Assembly (NCBI RefSeq): GCF_006974125.1
Contig: NZ_CP037858.1
Coordinates: forward strand, 1,922,001 to 1,986,000
Origin: Stenotrophomonas maltophilia
GTDB taxonomy: Bacteria; Pseudomonadota; Gammaproteobacteria; Xanthomonadales; Xanthomonadaceae
Direction of reading: 5' to 3'
DNA length: 64,000 nucleotides
Below the pieces are notes generated by a model. The model ran no database searches and was not told where the DNA came from. It saw nothing but the letters and a program-made list of their open reading frames with translations. A program made the position numbers and the translations under genes. This document shows, in pieces, positions 38,801 through 46,647 of this stretch; within the stretch, counting starts at the first letter, position 1, and every line of letters begins with the position of its first letter.

Positions 38801-38952
38801 TGCCGCTGATGCTGGCCAACGGCGAGGGCTGGGAACTCCGGCAACCGCTGGGTATCGCCATTGTGGGCGGGTTGCTGGTCAGCCAGTGGCTGACGCTGTA
38901 CACGACCCCGGCGATGTACCTGGCGCTGGCAAGCTTGCGCACGAGACGGTGA
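35893..38952 (+). CDS. RND efflux transporter MdtC/MuxC type (smeK)
   Basis: 1019-residue partner pump, starting at GTG in a 4-bp overlap (GTGA) with mdtB. Same signatures: [49 protein letters not shown], and [15 protein letters not shown]. The 3' end is odd: 24 bp of it (38905-38928) are repeated exactly 101 bp further on (39006-39029), behind a SMAG, which suggests the present C-terminus was created by a local rearrangement. Confidence 0.94.
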   Translation: MTPVERLAQACVQRPVATILLAVALVLAGLLALRLLPVAPLPQVDYPAIEVSASLPGASPESMAATVATPLERALGSLPGISRIDSASTQGQTQIELKFVLGRDIDEAAREVQAAINLARGQLPSGMPGMPQYRKVNPSQAPILALALTSDILSPGQLYDLASTVLAQKLSQVPGVGEVQVGGSALPAVRVSLDPNALNHAGLALEDVARAIARANAVRPLGAVGDARQQWQLEAPLQLRQATQYRELALKVSDDRTLRLGDVAAVADGVEDRYASGFHNDRPAVLLIVSRQPNANIIATVDAIQAQLPQLHALLPSSVDMRLVMDRSPVIRATLQEAEMTLVLAIVLVVLVVLGFLGHWRAALVPSVAIPVVLFGTLALIALMGFSLNTLSLMALIVAAVLVVDDAIVVLENIARHRELGADRWQAAVRGASEVGATLLSMNIALAVVFVSILFLDDFVERLFREFSLTLVAAMAVSVLVALSLVPMLCARLFIDAGQQPSRWQRGSNALFERVRGAYLRTLQASLRRLRWPLLAFVAVIALNAWLFQQVPKGIVPKQDTAQLRGFARGDDGLSFQAMQPKIDAYRKLLLSDPAIEDIIGYIGGSNGVNNAFIMIKMKPLAERKVSSQQVIDRLRARLPKLPGGNLYLWVDQDIRLEGAGSSGKYEFQLLSADTTPLREWAPKVAAALRGLPELVDVEAQGEAGMRQVVLDIDREAAARHGVDLRTVASMLNNSFSQRQVATLYDSLNQYRVVMELDPKHTQHPGTLAQLQVIDGNGRRIPLSSIASWRYGMAPDRVYHSEQFASIWIEFALAPGVGLEQATQAIDGAMSKLMLPRSVQGKLSGEAGGLDQLRARQLWLVLGATLAVYLVLGILYESFLQPLVILSTLPSAGVGALLALWLFGNELNLIALLGLFLLVGVVMKNTILLVDFALAGERRGLSAQDSVMEAARLRLRPILMTSLAALLGTLPLMLANGEGWELRQPLGIAIVGGLLVSQWLTLYTTPAMYLALASLRTRR

Positions 38953-38964
38953 ACGGGTCAGCGC

Positions 38965-38988
38965 CATCCACGCATGGCGTGGATCTAC
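38965..38988. repeat. SMAG palindrome between the two mdtC tail copies
   Basis: GTAGATCCACGCC-type unit in reverse orientation, 12 bp after the mdtC stop and ahead of the duplicated tail fragment. Confidence 0.85.
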
Positions 38989-39005
38989 CGGAGAGCCGCG
39001 TCACC

Positions 39006-39060
39006 ACCCCGGCGATGTACCTGGCGCTGTCGCACATACGCAGCGCCAGGCGCATCGCCG
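39006..39060 (+). pseudogene. Remnant of a second mdtC C-terminal coding end
   Basis: Bases 39006-39029 repeat mdtC 38905-38928 exactly and can be read as [10 protein letters not shown] followed by a basic tail (HIRSARR) like other RND C-termini. Best read as a displaced original end. Not expected to be translated by itself. Confidence 0.55.
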
Positions 39061-39149
39061 GTGCGGACGGATCGGCCTCCAACTCCGACCGACCCCGATC
39101 GCGGCCGCACCCCCGCAGGCGCTGGCCGCCATCCACACACGTGCCGCAC

Positions 39150-40223
39150 TCAAGCGGCTTCGGACACCTTCACGTCGCGACGGGCGCGCACGGCCGCGGC
39201 CAGTCGCTCCAGCACCGTCACGGTGGTGTCCCAGTCGATGCAGCCATCGGTGATGCTCTGCCCGTAGACCAGCGGCTGGCCTTCCACCAGTTCCTGGCGG
39301 CCACCGACCAGATGGCTCTCGATCATCACGCCAACGATGCGCTGTTCGCCGTCTTCCAGCTGAACGGCGATGTCGTCGATCACCTTCGGCTGGTTCTCCG
39401 GGTTCTTCAGGCTGTTGGCGTGGCTGGCGTCGATCATCAGGCGCGCCGGCAGCTTGGCCTTGGCCAGCACTTGGCAGGCCTCGGCAACACTGCCTGCGTC
39501 GTAGTTCGGCTGCTTGCCGCCCCGCAGGATCACATGGCAATCCGGATTGCCGGTGGTCGACACGATGGCGGTGCCGCCCTGCTTGGTGACCGACAGGAAG
39601 TGATGCGGATTGGACGCCGCGCCCACCGCGTCAGCAGCGATCTTCACGTTGCCATCGGTGCCGTTCTTGAAGCCGACCGGGCACGACAGCCCCGAGGCCA
39701 GCTCACGATGCACCTGGCTTTCGGTGGTGCGTGCACCGATCGCGCCCCACGCCACCAGGTCGGCGATGTACTGCGGCGAGATCACGTCAAGGAACTCGAC
39801 ACCGGCCGGCAGGCCGAGCTTGTTGATGTCGCGCAGCAGGCCACGAGCAACGCGCAGGCCCTTGTCGATCTTGAAGCTGCCATCCAGGTCCGGGTCGTTG
39901 ATCAGGCCCTTCCAGCCCACCGTGGTGCGCGGCTTCTCGAAGTACACGCGCATGACGATTTCCAGTTCGCCGGCCAGCGCATCGCGCAGCGGCTTCAGGC
40001 GCTGGGCGTACTCGATGGCGGCCTTCGGGTCGTGGATCGAGCACGGGCCCACCACCACTGCCAGGCGGTCGTCACGGCCGTGCAGGATCTGGTGCAGGGC
40101 CGCGCGCGAGGCGCTGACGGTGTCGGAGGCTTCATCGTCACAGGGCAGCATCGCCAGCAGCTGGGCAGGCGGTGTCAGCGGTTCGATGGTGCGGATACGC
40201 AGGTCGTCGGTGTGCGGGGGCAT
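39150..40223 (-). CDS. 3-deoxy-7-phosphoheptulonate (DAHP) synthase, class I
   Basis: First committed enzyme of the shikimate pathway, joining PEP and erythrose-4-phosphate (357 aa). Signatures: VVVGPCSIHDPKAAIEYA with a metal-ligand Cys, GARTTESQVHRELASGLSCP, GFKNGTDGN and MIDASHANS. The ATG at 40223 (MPPHTDDLRIRTIEPL) matches the AroG/AroF/AroH family start. It sits behind an attenuator with an aromatic-rich leader peptide, so expression should fall when charged tRNAs for Phe, Tyr and Trp are abundant. Which isoform (feedback type) it is cannot be decided here. Confidence 0.94.
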   Translation of the reverse strand: MPPHTDDLRIRTIEPLTPPAQLLAMLPCDDEASDTVSASRAALHQILHGRDDRLAVVVGPCSIHDPKAAIEYAQRLKPLRDALAGELEIVMRVYFEKPRTTVGWKGLINDPDLDGSFKIDKGLRVARGLLRDINKLGLPAGVEFLDVISPQYIADLVAWGAIGARTTESQVHRELASGLSCPVGFKNGTDGNVKIAADAVGAASNPHHFLSVTKQGGTAIVSTTGNPDCHVILRGGKQPNYDAGSVAEACQVLAKAKLPARLMIDASHANSLKNPENQPKVIDDIAVQLEDGEQRIVGVMIESHLVGGRQELVEGQPLVYGQSITDGCIDWDTTVTVLERLAAAVRARRDVKVSEAA

Positions 40224-40269
40224 TGGGGGAGGTCTCCGGAACGTTGAGGGTCCCCAGCGTGGCGGCATG

Positions 40270-40299
40270 AAAAAAGCCGCCAGGTTCGCTGGCGGCTTT
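40270..40299 (-). terminator. Attenuator terminator of the DAHP synthase gene
   Basis: Stem gccgccag / ctggcggc (extended by AAA/TTT) with a 5-nt loop, followed on the minus strand by six T. It ends 47 bp before the DAHP synthase ATG and after the leader-peptide stop, so it can cut the transcript before the gene. The leader contains a competing CTGGCGG (40346-40352) that can pair with the stem's first arm. Confidence 0.85.
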
Positions 40300-40322
40300 C
40301 GGGAATGCGTCTGAAACTTTCT

Positions 40323-40400
40323 TCAGGGTGAGCGCAGTCCTTCCTCCGCCAGTGGCTTCGGAAAGTAATACCAGTAAAAGCTGGTGGGGGCTGCGTTCAT
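40323..40400 (-). CDS. Leader peptide of the DAHP synthase attenuator
   Basis: 25-codon open frame beginning MNAAPTS and continuing with consecutive codons for Phe-Tyr-Trp-Tyr-Tyr-Phe (codons 8-13), then PKPLAEEGLRSP and TGA. Six aromatic codons in a row covering all three pathway end products is far outside chance. Stalling on any of them would free the downstream CTGGCGG segment to pair with the terminator's first arm. ATG lies only 8 bp after the -10 box, so the leader peptide is probably translated from a leaderless or nearly leaderless mRNA. Confidence 0.85.
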   Translation of the reverse strand: MNAAPTSFYWYYFPKPLAEEGLRSP

Positions 40401-40408
40401 GGGTTCTA

Positions 40409-40436
40409 TTGATAGCACAGCTTTTGCGCAGTGCAA
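40409..40436 (-). promoter_or_regulatory. Promoter of the attenuated DAHP synthase operon
   Basis: Minus-strand TTGCAC (-35, 40436-40431), 16 bp, TATCAA (-10, 40414-40409) with TGC just before it, an extended -10. It predicts a start about 40402, at the leader-peptide ATG. Confidence 0.65.
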
Positions 40437-40497
40437 AATGTTTCATCCGCAACTGGGGGCGCGGTTCAGGCGGTACCGAGCGTCCACGCGCGTCCGT

Positions 40498-41340
40498 TCA
40501 GCCGTGGGCTCTCACAGGACTACCGCCCGCGAGGATTCGATCGTCATAGCCGTTCGGGTACCAGTATCGATAGGGCCGCCCGTCCTCAGTCTCAGCTTCA
40601 TGTTGTTCGATCAGCCCAGGATCCACCCAGGACGGCAATCGATCACGGTCGGACCGGTGCACGAAGTCAGGGCAGCTCACCTCTTCCCTCACCTCAATCT
40701 CGTTCTGCACCATCGCCAGATGGATCGCCTCGAAGTCTCCAGCCACATGCACATACTGACCGGTCTCAAGGAAGGTGGCGACCTTCATGTTGCCGCCGAC
40801 AAAAAGTCCTCCATCGTTGAGTGACGATGCGTATGCATGCGTGCACGTCAAATTGTCACGGATAAAGACCCACCCGCCACAGACGAAGTTCTGCGTGGTG
40901 ACACTTCCAAGCACCACCACACACCGGAGTTCGTCCAAATCGTTGAGGTGCAGTGTGCCATCTACGCTGACGTCACCGTCGATGATCAGGCAATCGGTTC
41001 CCCAATCCGAAACTGCATCTCCGTTCCACACGAATCCGGGCATCCTGCTGAATGCAAGCGGAGGCTCCGACTCTTCCTCGGGCGTTGGCCCCTTGATTCT
41101 GTCGCGCATCCTTCGCAGAACCATGGCGCCATCTGAGTCACCTGCTGCCTCGATCAGTCCGTCAAGAAGATGATCCGTGCTGCCATCCAGACTCGGATCT
41201 GGCTCGAATTTCGCCTCGATTGTCCCAGTCGCCATCCTCGCAATCGGGCTGGCGTCTCGCTCGAGTGAGGCCTTCGCTTCATCGGCCGAAATGGATTCCG
41301 AGCCCAGCCGCGGAGTGTTTCCGTCGGGGAACACTTGCAT
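40498..41340 (-). CDS. Hypothetical protein with beta-helix-like repeats, low GC
   Basis: 280 residues. The middle (about 115-205) reads as short parallel beta rungs: CLIIDGDVSVDGTLHLNDLDELRCVVVLGSV broken into about six-residue steps, then GGWVFIRDNLTCTHAYAS, GGLFVGGNMKVATFLETGQYVHVAGDFEA. This recalls bactofilin/polymer-forming or left-handed beta-helix proteins. C-terminal part is acidic and Tyr/Trp-rich. Base composition in sampled lines is about 57% GC against well over 65% in neighbours, pointing to recent gain. No partner gene and no function can be assigned. Confidence 0.7.
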   Translation of the reverse strand: MQVFPDGNTPRLGSESISADEAKASLERDASPIARMATGTIEAKFEPDPSLDGSTDHLLDGLIEAAGDSDGAMVLRRMRDRIKGPTPEEESEPPLAFSRMPGFVWNGDAVSDWGTDCLIIDGDVSVDGTLHLNDLDELRCVVVLGSVTTQNFVCGGWVFIRDNLTCTHAYASSLNDGGLFVGGNMKVATFLETGQYVHVAGDFEAIHLAMVQNEIEVREEVSCPDFVHRSDRDRLPSWVDPGLIEQHEAETEDGRPYRYWYPNGYDDRILAGGSPVRAHG

Positions 41341-41468
41341 ATCATGATCTCAACGAGAGGTAGGCCATGATCCTGATTCAGCTGCAGCGCATCCATGCAA
41401 GAAATCCGAAAAGCGGGATCCCTTGCATTGCATTGACCAAGGCAGCGTGGAAAAGCGCCATGACGGAT

Positions 41469-41726
41469 CTACTTCGCGTGTACTTCGAGGTCCAGCAGCA
41501 GGCCTTCGTGGATGTCGGCCCAGCGCTCCAGCACGCGGTCCAGCTCCCGCCTGGCCTCGTCCAGCTGCTCGGGGTTGAGCAGAGAGCGCGCGGTATAGAG
41601 ATCGGAGACCAACCGCCGCAGGGTCGCTTCCGGGATGGCCACCGACGGCCCTTCCAGCCCCGGCAACTGCAATGCCGGGCTGTCGCCAAGCGGGCCGAAC
41701 AGCGTCACCTGGAGCGTGCTCTGCAT
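41469..41726 (-). CDS. Small hypothetical protein
   Basis: 85 residues, starting MQSTLQVTLFGPLGDS, with a helical Leu/Arg/Glu-rich second half (LNPEQLDEARRELDRVLERWADIHEGLLLDLE) that could form a coiled coil. The ATG at 41726 has AGGGAA 7 bp upstream, better than a TTG six bases earlier. Not recognised. Confidence 0.55.
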   Translation of the reverse strand: MQSTLQVTLFGPLGDSPALQLPGLEGPSVAIPEATLRRLVSDLYTARSLLNPEQLDEARRELDRVLERWADIHEGLLLDLEVHAK

Positions 41727-41815
41727 GATCAACTTCCCTGCGGATGGACATGGGCAATGCCCTGTTTACCGCGTCCGGGTGACAGGCGCATGTGCCATGC
41801 GCGTCCGGGGTGCCG

Positions 41816-42154
41816 CTACAAGGCAGCCAGATCGGCCAGGTGCTGGACCATTCCCTCGTCCGCACCCAAGGCGTTGGTGGTGGTGAAGTACTGATGCCAA
41901 CCGGTGGCGGCAATGCCGGCCACCAGCGCATCGGCGTCCGCGCGGCTGGCGCAGCGCCAGACCGCATAGAACTGCTCGCCGCTGCCGTGCGGCACGTCCG
42001 TGGCGATGCGGCCCATCGCCAGTGGGGTAATACGGGCCGGATCGAAGTGCTGCATGCCGGCACCGATACGGGCGAAGAAGGCCGCGCGCTGCTCGGGCGG
42101 GAGTGTGGTCCAGGCGGGGGTGGCGGTGTAGAGCTCGATGAAGGTGTGGGACAT
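41816..42154 (-). CDS. Small conserved protein, DUF6616-like
   Basis: 112 residues beginning MSHTFIELYTATPAWTTLPPEQRAAFFARIGAGM, with VWRCASRADADALVAGIAATGWHQYF further on; looks like a compact alpha/beta (ferredoxin-like) barrel protein. The family assignment is from memory of the pattern and is tentative. Lies after the MarR/AlkD-like pair, separated by a SMAG. Confidence 0.7.
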   Translation of the reverse strand: MSHTFIELYTATPAWTTLPPEQRAAFFARIGAGMQHFDPARITPLAMGRIATDVPHGSGEQFYAVWRCASRADADALVAGIAATGWHQYFTTTNALGADEGMVQHLADLAAL

Positions 42155-42181
42155 GGTGGTTCTTCCTTGAGGGTTCGGGGG

Positions 42182-42205
42182 TTGCCGGCCAGCGGCCGGC
42201 ACTAC
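42182..42205. repeat. SMAG palindrome at the AlkD-like gene end
   Basis: GTAGTGCCGGCCGC-type unit on the minus strand; its GTAG (42202-42205) holds the stop codon of the upstream gene. Confidence 0.85.
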
Positions 42206-42942
42206 CGGAGCGAGCGCAGTGCGCGCTTGCGGATGTAGGCGTTGGCGCCGCCATCGTGTTCGCGCTGCCAACGCGCGCACAGATCGCGCAACCAGTGCGG
42301 CCGGGTCTTGCCGGCGTCGTTGAGCCAGTTGCCCACGGAGTCCTGCACGTAGCGCTCCGGGTCGTTGGCCAGTGCTTCCAGCAGCGGCAATGCATGTTCC
42401 GGGTGCCGCTTGAACAGCGCGATATGCGTGGCCCAGACGCCGCGCGGGCGCAGCGCCTCGCAGGCGAAGCGGCGCAGGTACGGCGATGCTTCCTGTGTCC
42501 ACGGTTGCAGGTACTCAAGCGCCTGCATCGGCGCGGCAACGATGTCCGTGCGTAGCGCCAGCCACGCCCATTCCCGCACACCGAAGTGTGGGTCATCGGC
42601 CAGCGCGCGCATCTGCTGCAGCTTCCCTGCCAACGTTGCGCGAGCATTGCTGCCGATCAGATAGCAGGCCCAGCCGCGCACGGTATCGGACGCATGATCC
42701 TGCCATTGCGCAGGATCGCCCTGCCCGCTTTCGCGCAGCAACCGGGCAGCCAGGGCCATGCGTTGGGTGATGCCCTTGCCTTCAGCATCGCGCATACGGT
42801 GCAGCGCGTCATGTTCAACTGCGGGTACCACCGCCTGCAGCAGCGCACCAAAATCCACCGCCAGGCATTCGGCCAGATGGCTGGCGGCGACGCTGCCAGT
42901 GTTGAGCGCATTCAATCGCTCAGCCGTCAGGATCCCGCTCAT
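42202..42942 (-). CDS. DNA alkylation repair protein, AlkD/HEAT-repeat type
   Basis: 246 residues composed of helical HEAT-like repeats: DTVRGWACYLIGS, LADDPHFGVREWAWLALR, ASPYLRRFACEALRPRG, ANDPERYVQDSVGNWLND, each with the Trp/Arg pattern typical of AlkC/AlkD-like glycosylases. Ends in a basic tail (YIRKRALRSLR). Expected to bind alkylated DNA bases. Its start overlaps the MarR gene stop by 4 bp, so it is cotranscribed and under the same operator. The TAG stop lies in a SMAG. Confidence 0.8.
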   Translation of the reverse strand: MSGILTAERLNALNTGSVAASHLAECLAVDFGALLQAVVPAVEHDALHRMRDAEGKGITQRMALAARLLRESGQGDPAQWQDHASDTVRGWACYLIGSNARATLAGKLQQMRALADDPHFGVREWAWLALRTDIVAAPMQALEYLQPWTQEASPYLRRFACEALRPRGVWATHIALFKRHPEHALPLLEALANDPERYVQDSVGNWLNDAGKTRPHWLRDLCARWQREHDGGANAYIRKRALRSLR

Positions 42943-43433
42943 GCCCCACGACCTGTATCGGTGTGCTGCCAGACCTTGTGCAGCAGCTGTGACAACTGCT
43001 GCTGTTCTTCTGCGCCCAATCCGCTGAACAAGCCCCCTATCCATTGCGTGTGCTGGTTGAACAGCGTCTCGGCCAGGCGCCTCCCCTGTGTGGTCAGCAC
43101 GATCTGAAGGCGCCTGCCGTCTTCGGCGTCACTGCGTCGCTGCAGCAGCCCTTCGCGCTGCAGGCCATCGATCAGGCCACTGACCGTGGCGCGGGTGACA
43201 CCTGCACGCTCGGCCAATTCATGCGGTGGCAGCGTGCCACCGGCACCGTGCAGCAGGAAAAGCACGATGAAACGCCCTTCACTGAGCCCGTGCGGCGCCA
43301 GGCGCGTGGCGCAGTCGCGGTCGATGGCCGATGACAGCGACAGCAGCTGGAAGCACAGGCGCAGCTGCGCGACACCGGTATGGCCGCGTCGTTGCGCCTC
43401 ATCCAGCAGGGCACTGTGCTTGGCTTCCAGCAT
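42939..43433 (-). CDS. MarR family transcriptional regulator
   Basis: 164 residues: winged helix-turn-helix in HGLSEGRFIVLFLLHG ... LPPHELAERAGVTRATVSGLIDGLQREGLLQRR and the wing SDAEDGRRLQIVLT. The start MLEAKHS (43433) has GGAG upstream; an in-frame ATG at 43466 lies inside the operator palindrome and is rejected. A perfect palindrome overlaps its promoter, pointing to autorepression and to control of the coupled AlkD-like gene. Confidence 0.92.
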   Translation of the reverse strand: MLEAKHSALLDEAQRRGHTGVAQLRLCFQLLSLSSAIDRDCATRLAPHGLSEGRFIVLFLLHGAGGTLPPHELAERAGVTRATVSGLIDGLQREGLLQRRSDAEDGRRLQIVLTTQGRRLAETLFNQHTQWIGGLFSGLGAEEQQQLSQLLHKVWQHTDTGRGA

Positions 43434-43443
43434 GGCTCCATCC

Positions 43444-43469
43444 AATATGATTAGGCGCCTAATCATATT
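43444..43469. promoter_or_regulatory. Perfect 26-bp palindromic operator of the MarR gene
   Basis: Half-site aatatgattaggc followed directly by its exact complement. The edge overlaps a TTGAAA -35 (43468-43473, minus strand). Position and symmetry fit a MarR dimer site. Confidence 0.8.
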
Positions 43470-43505
43470 TCAAAAAATAGGCATTACGCCACTGTCCAGG
43501 TGATT

Positions 43506-44840
43506 TCAGGAAACCGGCCCCAGCAGCAGGCGTGCGATCAGTCCGCCGCCATCACGCTGCAGCAACAGAAGCTCGCCCTCATGCCGTCGTGCGACGTTGG
43601 CCGCCACCGCCAGGCCCAGGCCGGTCCCACCCGTGGCGCGGCTGCGCGAGCTCTCGCTGCGCTGGAAAGGTTGCAGCAGGCGTTCACGGTCGTCCTCGGC
43701 GATGCCTGGGCCGCGGTCCATCACATCCAGCTGCATGCGATTGCCTGCCATGGCGGCGTGCAGGTCTACGGCACCGGCGTAGCGGTCTGCGTTGTCGATG
43801 AGGTTGTCGATTGCCCGCCGCAGCAGGAGCCCGTCGCCCCGCCACGGCAGTGTGTCCGGGCCCTCGATGGAGATCGAGACGCCGCGCAGCAGGGCACTGT
43901 GCACGCATTCCTCCAGCAACGCGGCCAGGTCCAGCGGTCGCAACTGCAGTGGTTGCAGTTCGCCGCGTGCGTAATCGAGCACCTGCTCGATCATCGTATC
44001 CATGCGTTCGATGTCCGCCACCATCCGCGCCGCCTGTGGCGCAGGTGCGAATTCGGCGCGCAGGCGCAGGCCGGTCAACGGCGTGCGCAGGTCGTGCGCT
44101 ACGGCGGCCAGCATGTGGGTCATGTCCTGTGCCTGCGCGCGCAAGCGATCGCGACCGGTGCTGATCGCGGAAGCCAGCATCTGTACTTCGCGTGGGCCGT
44201 CATCCGGCAACGGCGTATCGGCCTGCAGGTCAACCCGTGCGCCGGCCTCGGCCAAGCGCCGCAGCGGGCGTCCCAGGCGGATCGAGGCCCACGCCGCCAG
44301 CGGCGCCAGCAGGAGTGCACCGCCCAGCAGGGCGAGCACCACCTGGCGGCGCCAGGTCGCCAGATCACTGTGGTCGCTACCGACCACCCGCCAGCGGCCA
44401 TCGGCCTGGCGTATGCCCAGTTCAAACGGCGGCCATTGCATCGCGGTCAGCACCGCAGCCTGCGCCTTCAATACACCGGCCCGCGCCGTGGCATCGAGCA
44501 CCGCACCGCCTTCGATGACCTGCACATCGGGCGCCTTGCGCTGTCCGCTCCAGACCAGGCGTACCTTTTCCGCCGGCACGCCCATCTGCATCGCAGCCAG
44601 TTGCGTGAGCCAGTCGCTGGCACTGCCCTGTGGCGGCGAATCCTGCATCGCCAGATGCAGGCCCAGTGGCGCTGCCGCCTGCTCCCCTCGCAGCACCTGC
44701 ACGGCCTGGTCCAAGCGCATCGGCGGCGGCGCGGGCCGAGGCATCCAGCCAACCACGGCTACGCTGACCAGTGTCGCCAGCAGCAGGCTGGCCAGGGCCA
44801 GCATTGCGATCCAACGCGCAGTCGGCCACCGGCTGCTCAC
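43506..44840 (-). CDS. Two-component sensor histidine kinase
   Basis: 444 residues. Membrane helix near the start (about 10-33), a periplasmic domain of about 120 residues, a second helix (VVLALLGGALLLAPLAAWASI), HAMP, then the H-box AAVAHDLRTPLTGLRLR with the phospho-accepting His. ATP-binding N-box RAIDNLIDNADRYAG and G-boxes DRGPGIAEDD and GGTGLGLAVA follow. Overlaps the response regulator gene by 4 bp, EnvZ/OmpR style. Signal unknown. Confidence 0.93.
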   Translation of the reverse strand: MSSRWPTARWIAMLALASLLLATLVSVAVVGWMPRPAPPPMRLDQAVQVLRGEQAAAPLGLHLAMQDSPPQGSASDWLTQLAAMQMGVPAEKVRLVWSGQRKAPDVQVIEGGAVLDATARAGVLKAQAAVLTAMQWPPFELGIRQADGRWRVVGSDHSDLATWRRQVVLALLGGALLLAPLAAWASIRLGRPLRRLAEAGARVDLQADTPLPDDGPREVQMLASAISTGRDRLRAQAQDMTHMLAAVAHDLRTPLTGLRLRAEFAPAPQAARMVADIERMDTMIEQVLDYARGELQPLQLRPLDLAALLEECVHSALLRGVSISIEGPDTLPWRGDGLLLRRAIDNLIDNADRYAGAVDLHAAMAGNRMQLDVMDRGPGIAEDDRERLLQPFQRSESSRSRATGGTGLGLAVAANVARRHEGELLLLQRDGGGLIARLLLGPVS

Positions 44841-45544
44841 AACACCTGTACCTCAGCGTCGAAGCGATAGCCTTCGCCACGCGATGTCTGCACCAGGGCT
44901 TCCGCACCGGGTGAGGCCTGCCCGAGCTTGCGGCGCAGCCGGCTGATCGCCAGGTCGACCGCGCGGTCGACGCTGTCACTGGGCTCGCCACGGCTCAGCT
45001 GCAGCAGCTGCTCGCGCCCCAGCACCCGCCCGGGGCGTTCGGCCAGCGCCAGCAACAGGCTGAATTCACCACGGCTGAGCACCAGCTCGTTCCCATCCGG
45101 CGCCAGCAGGCGACGTTGTTCCGGCAGCAACCGCCAACCAGAAAAGCGCAGTTCACTGGCTACCTGCGTGCGCAGCTTGTCCTGCCGGCGCAGCAGCGCG
45201 CGTACCCGCGCCAGCAGCTCGCGCGGGTCGAACGGCTTGGCCAGGTAATCGTCCGCGCCCATCTCCAGGCCGATCACCCTGTCCGGTGCGCTGCCCATCG
45301 CCGACAGCATCAGGATCGGAATGGCCCGTGCCTGCAGCCGGCGGCACACCGACAGACCATCCTCACCGGGCATCATCCAGTCGAGGATGATCACGTCCGG
45401 GCGCTGGACCTGCAGCAGCACGTCCAGCGCCGTCGCGTCCGCGGCCACCCGCACCTGGTAGCCATGCAGCAACAGGCAATCGGCGATGGCATCACGGATG
45501 CTGGCGTCGTCATCGACAACGATGACACGGGCGGGAGTAGGCAT
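44837..45544 (-). CDS. OmpR-family response regulator
   Basis: 235 residues: receiver domain with the acidic pocket VVDDDASI, phospho-Asp in VIILDWMMPGEDG and Lys in LAKPFDPREL, plus a C-terminal winged helix (LVLSRGEFSLLLALAERPGRVLGREQLLQL ... RAVDLAISRLRRKLG ... VQTSRGEGYRF). First gene of the pair with the kinase; target genes are not evident nearby. Confidence 0.94.
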   Translation of the reverse strand: MPTPARVIVVDDDASIRDAIADCLLLHGYQVRVAADATALDVLLQVQRPDVIILDWMMPGEDGLSVCRRLQARAIPILMLSAMGSAPDRVIGLEMGADDYLAKPFDPRELLARVRALLRRQDKLRTQVASELRFSGWRLLPEQRRLLAPDGNELVLSRGEFSLLLALAERPGRVLGREQLLQLSRGEPSDSVDRAVDLAISRLRRKLGQASPGAEALVQTSRGEGYRFDAEVQVL

Positions 45545-45650
45545 GCGGGCAGTATCAGGCAGGTCTGTATCAGGACGGTATCAACGCCGATATTCCCGCG
45601 ATACGCCGCTGCGCGCCAATGGTCACCCATGATCACTGCGGAGACTTGCC

Positions 45651-46580
45651 TTGCGCCTCATCCCATTCCTCCTGCTTGCTGCCCCGCTGCCTGCGCTGGC
45701 GTCCGATGCCCCCGAGCACATCCTGCCGATGTGGATGCAGGGCGGTCATCCGGCCGTGGCCGTGTCGCTGGACGGGCGTGCCGAACCGCTGCGCTTCGTG
45801 GTCGACAGCGCTGCAGGCGCAACCCTGGTCGATGACCGCGTCGTGCGGCGCTATGGCCTGGAGGATGCGGATGCAGAGGTATCACAGGCCCAGGGGGCGA
45901 GTGCAGCTTCCGCACGGCTGCAGCGCATGCGCAGCACGTCCTGGCAGCTGGGCAGTTGGCAGCTGCAGGCCCAAGCCATGAAGGTCGATCTGTCGTCGTT
46001 GCCGAAGGACGATGATCCGGCCATTGACGGCTTGATCGGCAACGATCTGACCGGGCGCTGGGATACCCGTTGGGACTTCGGCCGCAATCAACTGGCGCTG
46101 TGGACACCCGGCGGATTGAACCTGGAAGGACCGGGTTGCCAGCCCAATGCGCTGCCCGGCCGTACTGACGGCCTGCGGCAGTTCGGCTTCATCACGCTTG
46201 CACTGGGCGCGCCCGCTGTGGACGCCATCGCCGTGGTCGACACCGGTGCCGCGCAGACCGTCCTCAACGCCGAAGCGGCCCGCGCACTGGGGCTGCGCAC
46301 GGACGGCAGCGACGCACGGGTGCGGGTGCGTGAAAAGGGCACCGCAGGCCTGGGCGGCGGAAAGCAGGCGACCTGGCTGTACACCCTGGCCGGCATGACC
46401 GGCAGCGGCTGGCAGCACCCGTCGATGGAGGTCCGCATCAGCGAACTGCCGGTGTTCAAGGCGATCGGACTGGAGGCCCGGCCGGCGCTGATCCTCGGTG
46501 CCGATGCAATGCGCGGCGGCCAGGTGGACATCGGTGCCGGCGCGGCCCGGATCTGCCTGCGCCGGCCGCAGGCCAGCTGA
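45651..46580 (+). CDS. Secreted retropepsin-like aspartyl protease family protein
   Basis: 309 residues, signal peptide (about 1-18, ...PLPALASDA), then two retropepsin-like halves. The second carries the catalytic motif VVDTGAAQTVLN; the first has VVDSAAGATLV, where DTG has become DSA. Each is followed by a flap-like and a G-D/G-A-D strand (GLIGNDL, LILGADAM). The likely start is TTG, with GGAGAC upstream. Either a two-domain protease with one altered half or a protein with reduced activity. Confidence 0.8.
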   Translation: MRLIPFLLLAAPLPALASDAPEHILPMWMQGGHPAVAVSLDGRAEPLRFVVDSAAGATLVDDRVVRRYGLEDADAEVSQAQGASAASARLQRMRSTSWQLGSWQLQAQAMKVDLSSLPKDDDPAIDGLIGNDLTGRWDTRWDFGRNQLALWTPGGLNLEGPGCQPNALPGRTDGLRQFGFITLALGAPAVDAIAVVDTGAAQTVLNAEAARALGLRTDGSDARVRVREKGTAGLGGGKQATWLYTLAGMTGSGWQHPSMEVRISELPVFKAIGLEARPALILGADAMRGGQVDIGAGAARICLRRPQAS

Positions 46581-46647
46581 CATCTGGCAATGACGCCAGC
46601 GGCAGCCTGGCGTAGCATCGCCGTGCGCCCCACCAGGAGTTCCACGC

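Noticed and set aside
38466..40247. 593-codon plus-strand frame over the mdtC end and the DAHP synthase gene
   Set aside because: Overlaps two well-supported genes; only the short mdtC-tail-like segment at 39006-39060 is meaningful.
40138..40452. 104-codon minus-strand frame over the DAHP attenuator
   Set aside because: Runs through promoter, leader and terminator in another frame than the aromatic leader; its predicted protein has no features.
43434..43466. Upstream in-frame start for the MarR gene
   Set aside because: That ATG lies inside the 26-bp operator; the downstream start has a ribosome-binding site and the normal family N-terminus.
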